From Krasilnikovozyma curviuscula (Eukaryota > Basidiomycota > Tremellomycetes > Cystofilobasidiales > Mrakiaceae): a DNA stretch of 18,722 bases. Positions 10,805 through 18,722 of this stretch are shown here, one piece after another. The position numbers and the translations under genes were made by a program. The notes beneath the pieces are model-generated. The model was given only the letters and a program-made list of their open reading frames with translations, made no database searches and had not been told where the DNA came from. The stretch lies in assembly GCA_014825775.1 (NCBI GenBank), contig MVAQ01000326.1:1-18722 (forward strand), written 5' to 3'. Positions within the stretch are counted from its first letter, which is position 1. Every line of letters starts with the position of its first letter.

Positions 10805-12757
10805 GAGCTGGGCCCAAGCCATGACACATTGCGTAAAGGACTCTTCTGAATCAATCATTGTGTCAGCAGGGCCCCTGGAAAGTGTAAGACTAGGCAAGTC
10901 AACAGCGAACAAGGCAGTTGGCGACACATTAACTTAGCGCCTGTGAAACAAGGGCCGTATTTCTCTCTTCCGCGCCAACTCATCTGGGTAAATTTTTGCG
11001 AGACATGCTGAGAAAAGGTGCACAATGGGAGCGAAATACTGCGAGAATATTCTCTGTTCGGTTTCCCTGGGGGGAATGAGGGTCCTGTCGCCCAAATTTG
11101 AGGCCGCCACTCTGCCAATCGATGGTCCTGGGCTGGCGGTACCAATAGCTTGGAGTCAAACGATGCGTTTACTTTCAAAGGGAAGCAGAAGGAAATTTGC
11201 AACTGATAGATACAATCTTATTCTACACATGATCTTAGACAGTAAATTTCAACAAGTTTCCCTATTGGCAGCCAGAGTATTCTCCCACGCACTTTTTTGT
11301 GATCGATTGTTACTCCAACAGCAAAGACATTGGCGTTACAGAAGGACTTAGTAATGCACAGTTTACGCGAGACTAGCCAAGAAATTTACCCACTCTTCGC
11401 TGAGCAGAGAATCGATCGACTTTTTTGATACACTGCGATTCAGTGGCCCAGGCTGCTCTCTTTGGTTCATCTAGCAATACTGGTAGGCAGAAACAAGTAC
11501 AAAAACATCGCTATCAAGTGTTCAGAGAACTGTTGCTTTACGGAAAAACGCTTGAAATGAGCAAAAAAGCGGGAAGGTGGAATTTGCGGATTGCGGACAG
11601 TGTTCGGTTCCCAGTGGTAGTAGTCATAATACCTTAGCTTCAGCCCCAACCAGCTTGAAAAGAGACTTTAGTAGCAGAGCAAAAAAGCCCTGAAAGAGTT
11701 CGAGTGGTAAAAGGGCAGGTAAGAGGGGAAAAGATGAGATGGGTGATTCGTGTGTGGCCTAGGAGGTGCATGTGATCGAGACTGCGTGCGGGAAGGGAGT
11801 CGATACGAACAGAAATATATGATGAGCACATTGTACGTTTTATTTTAAGACTTATTCATTGGTTCAGGTTGAGAAGATTTGAGAAGATCCATTGTTGAGA
11901 CACGGACTGTTAAGAAAGTAGTTGGTTGCACGAGGCGCATGGCATGACGTTTCAGCATCATCTCGATTGGTACCCCACCATCTTCACTACATCATAAAGC
12001 TAGTCTAGTTGCTAGAGAACTGGCTGAAGGGCAACACTACTTCGTTAGGTTCAGACTGAGAGCACAGAAAGTTTCCTATACGCTGACAGCTAAGACTTAC
12101 TCCAACACTTGTAACATTGGAAGATATACAGCGTTTTAAATTTTGGCACCATCCTTCAATGAAACCAAGTATGCTTTGAACATCCCCCAGCAAGGAACTC
12201 ACTTCGACCGCAACCAGCAGCAGCTAAGAAAGGTACATCAGAACTCAAATTCCCACTCAGGTCGACTGACTCGCTATCCCCACGAACGCCACGATTGAAC
12301 TATGTCAGCAGCAGACCACACTGCCTTATCAATAACAACACCTTCGGCTGATGGAGGTTCACTACTGCTGTTGAGATGGTTCAGCCAGGAACAATAGAGC
12401 CAAGAAACTGCCGCGCATTACAGGTCGATGATTGACCGGAGGAGAGGTCTCTTCTTTCTTATCATCAATAATTCCTCTCTTCCTTCTTCAGTAAAGCTTC
12501 ACTCTGGTACCTCTATTGCATTCCTTTGACGACAGTTCAGGCACGCTGTCCAAGAGTTGCAAGCTTCGCGCAGCGATTACGTTCCGAAACAGCTGGTTCT
12601 GCTTCTGTCTCCTTATGTCGACAAAACATCTTTCGGTTGCACTAAACCAGGTCCTTGTCCCAGTGAAGTTGGCCTCACTATTCTTTCAGTGGCATGTGGC
12701 GCCCCTCCGTTCCACTGCTTACGTTTCCTTGCGACTCCACCTTCCCCTCTGCCGTCA
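10805..12757. other. Gene-poor region of about 1.95 kb
   Basis: No splice-consistent coding region was recognised on either strand. Overlapping open frames of 60-115 codons (for example 11025-11351 plus and 10855-11202 minus) have mixed, cysteine-rich, non-protein-like composition, no supporting donors and no family resemblance. No inverted-repeat ends, transposase or reverse-transcriptase motifs were seen. The left part should hold the upstream promoter of the secreted-protein gene and the right part the Nudix promoter and leader. A 31-codon frame starting ATGTCAGCAGCAGAC at 12302 could be an upstream ORF if transcription begins that early. Confidence 0.45.
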
Positions 12758-13899
12758 ATGAGCTCTCTGTTCCTGAGACTAATTCCCAAACGACCAGCAC
12801 AGCTATCTATCGGAAGAACAGTATCCAGAATGAGTTCCTCGTCAGCTCCAAGAATTCTCAACAAGACGGAGCTCAAGGCGGACCAGGCTAGATTCATCAA
12901 GCTGTTGAAGTTCGACTGGAGAGACCAAGACGGGAAGGACGCGAGTACAGCCCTTCTAACTTTTGTATGAAGATCCTGCAGCTAATTTAGTTTCTAATCT
13001 CTTTGTTTTTCTCAGCGTGTTTGGGAAGTCGCTGAACGCAGCACTCGGACGTCAGGTGGTGTCGACGGTGAGTTACGCTAGGTCCTCTATCCAGGCCATC
13101 TTCACGACCTGATCTAATTTTATGGGTCTTGAATGTAGCTGTTGCTATATTACCTATCATCTACCATCCGCCCAACCCGCCTCAGATCCTCGTCATTGAG
13201 CAGTACCGTCCCCCAGTAGAGAAGTTCGTGATAGGTAAGCCAAGTCAAATCATTACGCCGCCTATCTTCATCCATCTAACTCAGTGAGTGTTTCCCTTTG
13301 GTCAATTAGAGCTTCCAGCAGGGCTGATCGATCCAGACGAAGGGCCCGAGACGACGGCGCTGCGAGAGCTCGTCGAGGAGACGGGGTACGGTGGGGATTC
13401 AGAAGGAGCCGGAACAGCCAAAATCATTGATGTAACCCCAGTTATTGTGAATGACCCTGGTGAGTCTACTTATTGAGCCTCCATCTTGCATCTGGTTAAA
13501 GGTGTTGGCATCCGCTACCCCTGTTGTGCTATGCATGCTGCAGTGCTGATATGGGATTTGTCTAGGAATGACTTCAGCCAACATGCAATTGGTGACGGTC
13601 AGAATTGATATTCCAGAAGGCGATCAACCTGCCCCCAAAGCGAAGCTCGAACCCGTACGTACCGCCCTTCTCTCAGCTCAATCCTTATCAAGCTGACTGT
13701 CTCACATCCTAATTTGTTGTGTCTCCCTCATTATATCAAACAGGGAGAACATATTGTTACCCGTCTGATACCCATCGCTGATCTTCAAATGACGCTCAAG
13801 GAGTACGCGAAGAAGGAAAACTTCATTGTGGATGCGAGACTGGAGCACTGGACAAATGGACTGGTCGCTGGAATGAAGTTTGCTCTGGGAGCAGATTAA
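12758..13899 (+). CDS. ADP-sugar pyrophosphatase, Nudix family (Ysa1/NUDT5-like)
   Basis: Preferred model: join of 12758-12940, 13016-13067, 13139-13234, 13310-13459, 13566-13654 and 13744-13899 (241 residues). The family hydrolyses ADP-ribose and related ADP-sugars to AMP and a sugar phosphate. Visible: [15 protein letters not shown], equal to the GKxRxWE segment of NUDT5/Ysa1; [21 protein letters not shown] (about 94-115); a perfect Nudix box starting at G115 (GLIDPDE, then E121, R129-E130, E133-E134, G136); MTSANMQLV; and a C-terminal ARLEHW helix. The first intron uses a GC donor (GCGAGT at 12941) in this model. The GT donor at 12965 stays in frame but inserts DASTALLTF and leaves an intron of only 51 nt. 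The N-terminus ([20 protein letters not shown]) is basic with no acidic residue, like a mitochondrial presequence; a second ATG at 12830 would give a cytosolic form. The frame is open upstream to 12557, but that part looks like leader. Confidence 0.9.
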
Positions 13900-14263
13900 T
13901 TTTTCGCTATAATAAAGGACGAATTAGGCCCTGCTTTGTAAAGACCTTGTGGAAGTGTAGAAAGGGATGCACAGACTCAACAATTGCGCCGGATTTGCAT
14001 AAAGTGGGGAATTCATAGTATATTTGTCTGAACGCAAAACATTTGGTACATCTCAAGTTTCCTCCGTATACATCCTGCTTCGGTTTGAGATGCCTTAGTT
14101 CCGCCACCCAGTTGCACGTCCTCAGCCGCTGGACGGTACTTTTCCTCTCCTTTTCAACGTCCAAGACGACCCCAGCACCTTCCCTTTCCCATCAGCACTG
14201 ATAATGAATGCCATACTGAAACTATAGATCTCAGCAGGATTCCCGGTTGCTTCCAATCGGATC
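13900..14263. other. Intergenic region between Nudix and PP2C genes
   Basis: 364 bp holding the 3' UTR of the Nudix gene and the promoter and leader of the phosphatase gene. A TAATAAAGG stretch just after the Nudix stop (about 13909-13917) resembles a polyadenylation signal. No gene seen. Confidence 0.5.
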
Positions 14264-16260
14264 ATGAAGGTGGTGCTGCCCTCTTCCTTTGCTCAAACCC
14301 ACCGTCGATGGCATACAAACTACATCAAGGCTTCCATAGGGAGTGAGTGCAACATCATGCATATGATGGAAAGTTTCTTATGGTATTCCTGTTGATTTCT
14401 ATCAGAGAATGTTGCGCGAATCCCATTGGAGAATAATAAGGCTCTCATTGGCGTCTACAGCGAACGAGGACAGAGATCGTGAGTGAAACAAACCATGTCT
14501 TTTTCACGTTCTCCAAATTTCTACTAACAGGAATCTCCTCTATCCTTCGTCTCTCCGTTCTTTGTAGCTACCAAGAGGATAAAACGTCGCTCCACACCCT
14601 CAACATCCTCCCATCCGAACTGCAGCTCACCCTCAGACCACCGACTGGAGCATCAACCACCTCCCGCTCCATTTCAACACGCTCTACATCCCAAACTTCG
14701 CTTGATGACGCTCTATCCGCACGAGGGTGGGAGCCTCCCTTGGGCCAAACGCACCAGGTGTCGTGGTTCGGAATCTTCGACGGCCATGGAGGCCCCCAAG
14801 TCTCCACATTTCTTCAGAGCCAGCTAGCGACCATTTTTGAGTCTGTCGAAGCTAAAGAAGTGAATCAGGTCATCAGCTACCTCCGTGGACTGGGCGGATA
14901 CTTCAGGAGGTTCGAAGGCGGAGAGTACCTCAAGGACCGATGCAATCTTATCCCGTACCCGACATCGCCCAAGTCCCCGGGAGCGCCAGCAGGGTCGGGA
15001 AGACTGTGGAAGGATGATCTGATGATTGACGAGACGAAGGACGTCAAAACGGACGAGCTGATGACATTGCCAGAGCGCATCTCTCTCGCATTCTTGAAGG
15101 CAGATCAGATGATTCTAAGGGATATCAAAGAGAGTCAGTCTTGTGGGAGCACAGCGAGTGTAATGCTGTTGCATTCTCTAGATTTCGGTGGGAAGGGTTG
15201 GTGGGAGTCCAAAAGAGTCAGCATGACGATTGGTCACTGTGGGTGCGTGAAATTTGCAAAGGCACGAAGATGTTGACCTGAAGTTAGGCTCTCTCTGACT
15301 TGCATTTTTTTTTTAACCAGTGACTCAAGGATATTACTTTGTCGTGCATCGGATGGAATGGTGATACCTTTGACTGAAAAGGTAGGCTTTGCATGATTTC
15401 TCCGTTTCGAAAATGGTGGTCTCTAAATAGACGTATGATATCGACTGCCTCCTCGTTTTCACTCCTCATTTTTCACACCTCATTTTTCACACTTAGCATC
15501 ATGCAGGTATGCTTTTCTCAGCTTTGATTTTGCTTCCTTAAACTTTCATAATGATCATCCCCCTTACGCCGCCCAGAATCCCGTCTCGAATCTTCTCGCC
15601 TCCGTCGACTCGGCCAAGGCGCCTCTGGAGTTGTGATGGACTCTTTTGGCGAATCACGGTGGATGGGCGCGGTCGAGAACACGCGTTCGTTAGGCGACGG
15701 TGTGTGGAAGCAAAGCGGGGTCAGCGCCGAGCCGGAGGTCTGTCAAAAAGTGCTGAGGGGTGACGACTGGGGATTCGCTGTACTGGTGACGTGAGTCAGA
15801 GTCTTCTCTCACCTTTTTTGGGCTGTTGAGTGATACTGGGAGAATACTGATTACAGTTTTCATGTTCGATTTTAGGGATGGTATCACATCTCGAATGTCG
15901 GACCAAGAAGTGGCAGATTTGTGAGTTCTTTCTTATCCCTAGATAATAAGAACGACCACAAACTATTTTCATTAATTCCATCAGAGCAAGAACAGCATCA
16001 ACTCCCTATCTCGCAGCACGCTCAGTGGTATCCTTTGCCAGCGACTTGGGAAGTGAAGACAACTGCACCGTAAGCATTCTCCCCGTCAACATCCTAAAAC
16101 CCCGTGATACTGACATGACTCTTGTTTCTATCGGTTTCAGTGTATGGTTGTCCCATTCGCTGCGTGGGGCAAAGTAAAAGGGGAAGATTCGACGAAGGAG
16201 CGACGAGAATACCGACGAAAGACGAGTGGGGAGATGAGTGGTCGACAGCGGAGAATGTAG
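14264..16260 (+). CDS. PP2C-type Ser/Thr phosphatase, possibly mitochondrial Ptc6-like
   Basis: Model: join of 14264-14342, 14406-14478, 14568-15242, 15321-15381, 15497-15506, 15577-15790, 15876-15920, 15985-16069 and 16141-16260 (453 residues), all GT-AG and in phase. PP2C (PPM) enzymes remove phosphate from Ser/Thr using a two-metal centre. The metal-binding acidic residues are all in place: RSYQED (D55), FDGHGG (D122), TDGITSR (D372) and EDNCT (D411); also CGDSRILLCR and LTEKHH, and WMGAVENTRSLGD. The N-terminus (MKVVLPSSFAQTHRRW) is basic and amphipathic, consistent with mitochondrial import. With the RSYQED and RWMG...NTRS features this points to the Ptc6 (Aup1) branch, a guess from memory. 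Residues about 155-210 form an insert between PP2C core motifs. The C-terminus is Arg/Lys-rich. The 10-nt exon 5 is required: without it the next exon reads into a stop. Confidence 0.87.
15465..15492 (+). repeat. 14-bp tandem duplication in an intron, next to a microexon
   Basis: CTCATTTTTCACAC occurs twice head to tail (15465-15478, 15479-15492), with a partial relative just before (GTTTTCACTC). The second copy runs into TTAG, the acceptor of the 10-nt exon. The copies are pyrimidine-rich, so they extend the polypyrimidine tract of this 115-nt intron. Confidence 0.85.
15497..15506 (+). other. 10-nt microexon (exon 5 of the PP2C gene)
   Basis: CATCATGCAG lies between an AG acceptor (15495-15496) and a GTATGC donor (15507). 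It encodes His-His-Ala plus one base, completing LTEKHHAESRLESSRL across three exons. Joining exon 4 directly to exon 6 gives an early stop, so the microexon is inferred to be constitutive. Confidence 0.75.
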
Positions 16261-16540
16261 CCCTTTCCCATGACCAGATCTCAATTGGGGATCAAATATC
16301 AATCTCTTACGATATTCTTGCTCTTGGAAGATGAGTAACTCGGATGCAGATTTGCAAAGATGCTGGAATGATCATAAAGTTCGTCACAACTGTACTGTGT
16401 ATTGAATCTGCCTACTGTACATGAACTCAACCGGAGAGATACTACCAGCCTATGCATTTTAAAAAAGAAGAGGTCTCGTGTCAGGTCGAAGTCTGTTTGC
16501 TTCGAAGTAACGGTCAACACGCTCCTTGGACGCCTACTCA

Positions 16541-17331
16541 CTAGGTTTCGTTATACACACCATGCCCTTCTGTAGTGGTGTGAGTATCAACGGCTTTCCT
16601 CTTAAAGAATGTGTCTAGTCGCCATTCCATCAACCTCATCTCTTTCTCCCACTTCCCGAACGAGGGCAGCTCTCGAACTTCCTTATACGACACTACCTCC
16701 CTCTCACCAGTCTTTACTGCTTCATCAGAGTCGTTTTTCGCAGCCACAGGTGAAGAGGGCGGAGTTGGGAGATCCAGGCAGATCTGGGGTACAGTCGCGG
16801 GCAGAGGTTGGTGGAAGCCCGAGCCGTGTCCTGTCTTGAAGGGGGATACGTTTGGGTCCTTTTCCTTTAAGACTCTTGTCTGTGAGGGAGGAGTGGTTGG
16901 TGCAAGGGCATAATGGGATAAACGGGGCGGAACCTGGTCAGGCTGGTAAACGTATGCTACCTCACTGTCGACAAAAGGCAGAGATATAAATCCCGGACCC
17001 GCCTTCGAAGTTGACAGAGCGCTGCTGGAAACTCCGTCGTTTGGAATGAAAGCGAGTACTCGGCAAGTATAGGGAGAGGTATACCGGACAGAGGGCATCC
17101 AGGGTCTTTATGTGTCCAGTTGTTGGATTGTTCGGAATGTGGAGAGGCGCACGAACAACAGATACCCCATCCTCCGTGCTGATGTAGGGGTCTTGGGTGC
17201 ATCTTCAGCGGTCGTGAATTGTTGAAAAAATTCTTCTGGCTGGACTAGGTAGGTGATAGACACGAAGTTCAATCACAGGCGTTTTCTCCTTTGAAGATAA
17301 GGGAGATGTTTTCCTCGAAAATCTCGTTCAT
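16541..17331 (-). CDS. Unrecognised 207-residue protein (tentative 3-exon model)
   Basis: Model: complement of 16541-17002, 17085-17191 and 17277-17331. The last exon is the firmest part: it reads AGPGFISLPFVDSEVAYVYQ, then PPRLSHYALAP, a Pro/Ser-rich linker with LDLPTPPSSP, and a charged helix with FGKWEKEMRLMEWRLD near the end. Exon 2 encodes YISTEDGVSVVRAPLHIPNN and GHIKTLDALCP, protein-like in a different frame, and joins exon 3 in phase through GTATAC...GAAG (82 nt). Exon 1 (MNEIFEENISLIFKGENA) joins through a weaker donor, GTGATT, and an 85-nt intron. Acceptors for introns 1 and 2 are not strongly pyrimidine-rich, so boundaries may shift; the simplest alternative is a single-exon protein from the ATG at 17098. 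No signal peptide, membrane segment or known domain is visible. It converges on the PP2C gene, 280 bp apart. Confidence 0.45.
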
Positions 17332-18429
17332 CTAGCGCAAGCCCTATTTGATTCCAGGGTTCCAGTCGATCACCGCTGCAATTTGGGCGGCTGACAGTTC
17401 TTTCTGCGCCACAATGCACAGCTTTGGTGAAGTACCTTACTCGCTTTTACGACTGGAAGCGCTGTTTCTGGTCTTTCAAACTATACACAGATGCACAGGG
17501 GGAGGAGATATCCTACAGATGAAAGCTGCAATTACAACATTGCGTTTTGCGTGTATTGGTGCGACCACCAGAGGAGAGCAGAAAATGACCAGTCAAAAGT
17601 TGCTGGGAAATTGCTCCCATAAGGCGAGCGTGAGACAATGGCTTTCCGGAGACAGTTTCACAGACTGTGTCATAGTAAATATGGGGATGGATCTCGTGGG
17701 GCAGTTAAGAAGCACACTTAAACAAGTCGAGCACACCCACAAACTACCCCCTTGACTGACCCCGTTCAGCTCCAGTCCCCATAATATATTTTGAAAAATG
17801 CCTACGTTTTCTAACGAAAGAATAATATTCTCCGCTTTGAGAGATGTTCCACCCGCCACTGCGAGAAATCTATCTCATTGCGCTTAAATGGTTCAAAGCA
17901 TTGGGAGGCAAGTTTCAGTTCGCTTTGAGGTATTTCGTTATATTGTATTAAAAGAAGGAATAAATTTATATGAGGTGGAGACAATTCTTTGAGCTTGCGT
18001 CACCAAAGGTGACAGAGCATACATGTTATCTCAAGTTGAAACAGTACAGGTACGAACACCATAGGAATATGGAAAACGAAAAAGGGAATAGAAGACAACA
18101 TGTAACATTTTTTGGCGAAGAAATAGAAAAAAAATATAATTACAGAAGAGCCAAAAGAAAGACTGGATCAGGATCTTTGGAAAATTTCCAAAAGTGTGGG
18201 TTCAGTCGGAAGCCAAAATGTAAACAATTGGGCGATCGCTCTAGGGAACACAGCGGCGGTCACGGGAGGAGGAGGGTGGTGGGAGGTAGTGCATTGACTA
18301 ACACAGAAACACAATGGGGATAGACATAGTTAGAATCAGCAAGTCTCTCTAAGGAAAAAAGTAGATGACGACAAATCTGCTCACGAAAGAATAAAAGCTA
18401 ATCTTGCAAGACGCTTCACAATCCAGCCA
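17332..18429. other. Intergenic, no confident gene
   Basis: About 1.1 kb. Its right half (roughly 17900-18400) is rich in A on the plus strand, fitting the T-rich 3' UTR of the right-edge minus-strand gene. Open frames at 17348-17755 and 17970-18323 on the plus strand and 17593-17859 on the minus strand have no recognisable motif or splice partners. A short minus-strand stretch reading KELSAAQIAAVIDWNPGIK (about 17348-17404), followed at once by a stop, looks protein-like and could be part of an upstream exon of the neighbouring minus-strand gene, but I could not join it. Confidence 0.4.
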
Positions 18430-18722
18430 TCATCGTCTCCTCTTCACACTCCTATATGTTTCCATCCTCCATTCTGAAATTCTTTTTTCTAGCTCATTCA
18501 CACCCGGCAACCTTATATGCTCCTTCTTCGACGCAGCACCAGCAGGGAGGACCGAAACCGAATACCCCGCGCCGCTGAGGGCCTTCTTCGGATCAGCGTG
18601 CTCGATATGCTGGTATGTCGTGGTGTTGTAGGCGAAGTGGAACGAGGTGGTGGACGTGTTGGTGCTGCGCAGCTTGAGTGGGGGGAGGGTGTTGTGCTGG
18701 CTCGTCGGGGTGAGCGGCAGGC
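18430..18722 (-). CDS. C-terminal part of an unrecognised basic protein (partial, right edge)
   Basis: On the minus strand one frame is open from the window edge (first full codon at 18720) to TGA at 18432-18430, giving 96 residues with no intron. The composition is protein-like and third positions are GC-rich. It includes NTLPPLKLRSTNTSTTSFHF, YQHIEHADPKKALSGAGYSV, KKEHIRLPGVNELEKRISEW and a strongly basic end, SVKRRR, which might act as a nuclear signal or nucleic-acid contact. I do not recognise the family. The other two minus-strand frames contain early stops. Confidence 0.6.
   Translation of the reverse strand, partial: LPLTPTSQHNTLPPLKLRSTNTSTTSFHFAYNTTTYQHIEHADPKKALSGAGYSVSVLPAGAASKKEHIRLPGVNELEKRISEWRMETYRSVKRRR

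Noticed and set aside
12302..12397. 31-codon small ORF upstream of the Nudix gene
   Set aside because: It could be a uORF, but no evidence shows the transcript starts so far upstream; mentioned only in the intergenic entry.
12557..12757. In-frame upstream extension of the Nudix protein
   Set aside because: The peptide is Cys/Pro-rich and unlike the family; the ATG at 12758 already supplies a plausible presequence.
17348..17755. 135-codon plus-strand open frame
   Set aside because: No recognisable motif or partner exons, and part of the opposite strand looks more protein-like; not enough to call a gene.
17970..18323. 117-codon plus-strand open frame rich in Lys/Arg/Glu
   Set aside because: It lies in A-rich sequence that is probably antisense to the 3' UTR of the right-edge gene; composition alone explains it, and no domain or splice support exists.

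Overview
The window looks like nuclear DNA of a filamentous basidiomycete, probably an Agaricomycete. The genes are densely packed on both strands. They are cut by many short introns (mostly 60-120 nt) with GTRNGT donors and YAG acceptors. The recognisable proteins are ordinary eukaryotic ones, and one small secreted protein carries a motif I associate from memory with mushroom-forming fungi. All gene models below were assembled by hand, by joining reading frames across splice sites and checking that phase stays open to the stop codon.

Layout, left to right. (1) Positions 14-139, minus strand: first coding exon of a gene that runs off the left edge. (2) 1362-3060, minus: a p34/AAGAB-type adaptin-binding protein (clathrin adaptor assembly). 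(3) 3252-7158, plus, divergent from it over only 191 bp: a WDR24/Rtc1(Sea2)-type GATOR2 (SEACAT) subunit, with WD40 repeats and a C-terminal RING-like zinc domain, in 10 exons. (4) 7434-9377, plus: a D-amino-acid oxidase family flavoenzyme in 12 exons, ending in the peroxisomal signal SKL. (5) 9716-10627, minus: a small secreted protein with a signal peptide, followed upstream by its TATA box and pyrimidine tract. (6) About 10.8-12.75 kb: a gene-poor stretch. (7) 12758-13899, plus: an ADP-sugar pyrophosphatase (Nudix, Ysa1/NUDT5 type) with an apparent GC-AG intron and two possible starts. (8) 14264-16260, plus: a PP2C phosphatase, possibly Ptc6-like and mitochondrial, with a 10-nt microexon. 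(9) 16541-17331, minus: an unrecognised 207-residue protein, model tentative. (10) 18430-18722, minus: the C-terminal end of an unrecognised basic protein that enters from the right edge.

The neighbours do not form a pathway or cluster. They are independent housekeeping genes (trafficking, TORC1 signalling, peroxisomal amino-acid oxidation, nucleotide-sugar sanitation, protein dephosphorylation) around one secreted protein. I found no mobile element, CRISPR, tRNA or rRNA. I saw no convincing undescribed system. The points most worth checking are the GC-AG intron, the 10-nt microexon beside a tandem duplication, the long insertion inside the WDR24 RING, and the unrecognised proteins.
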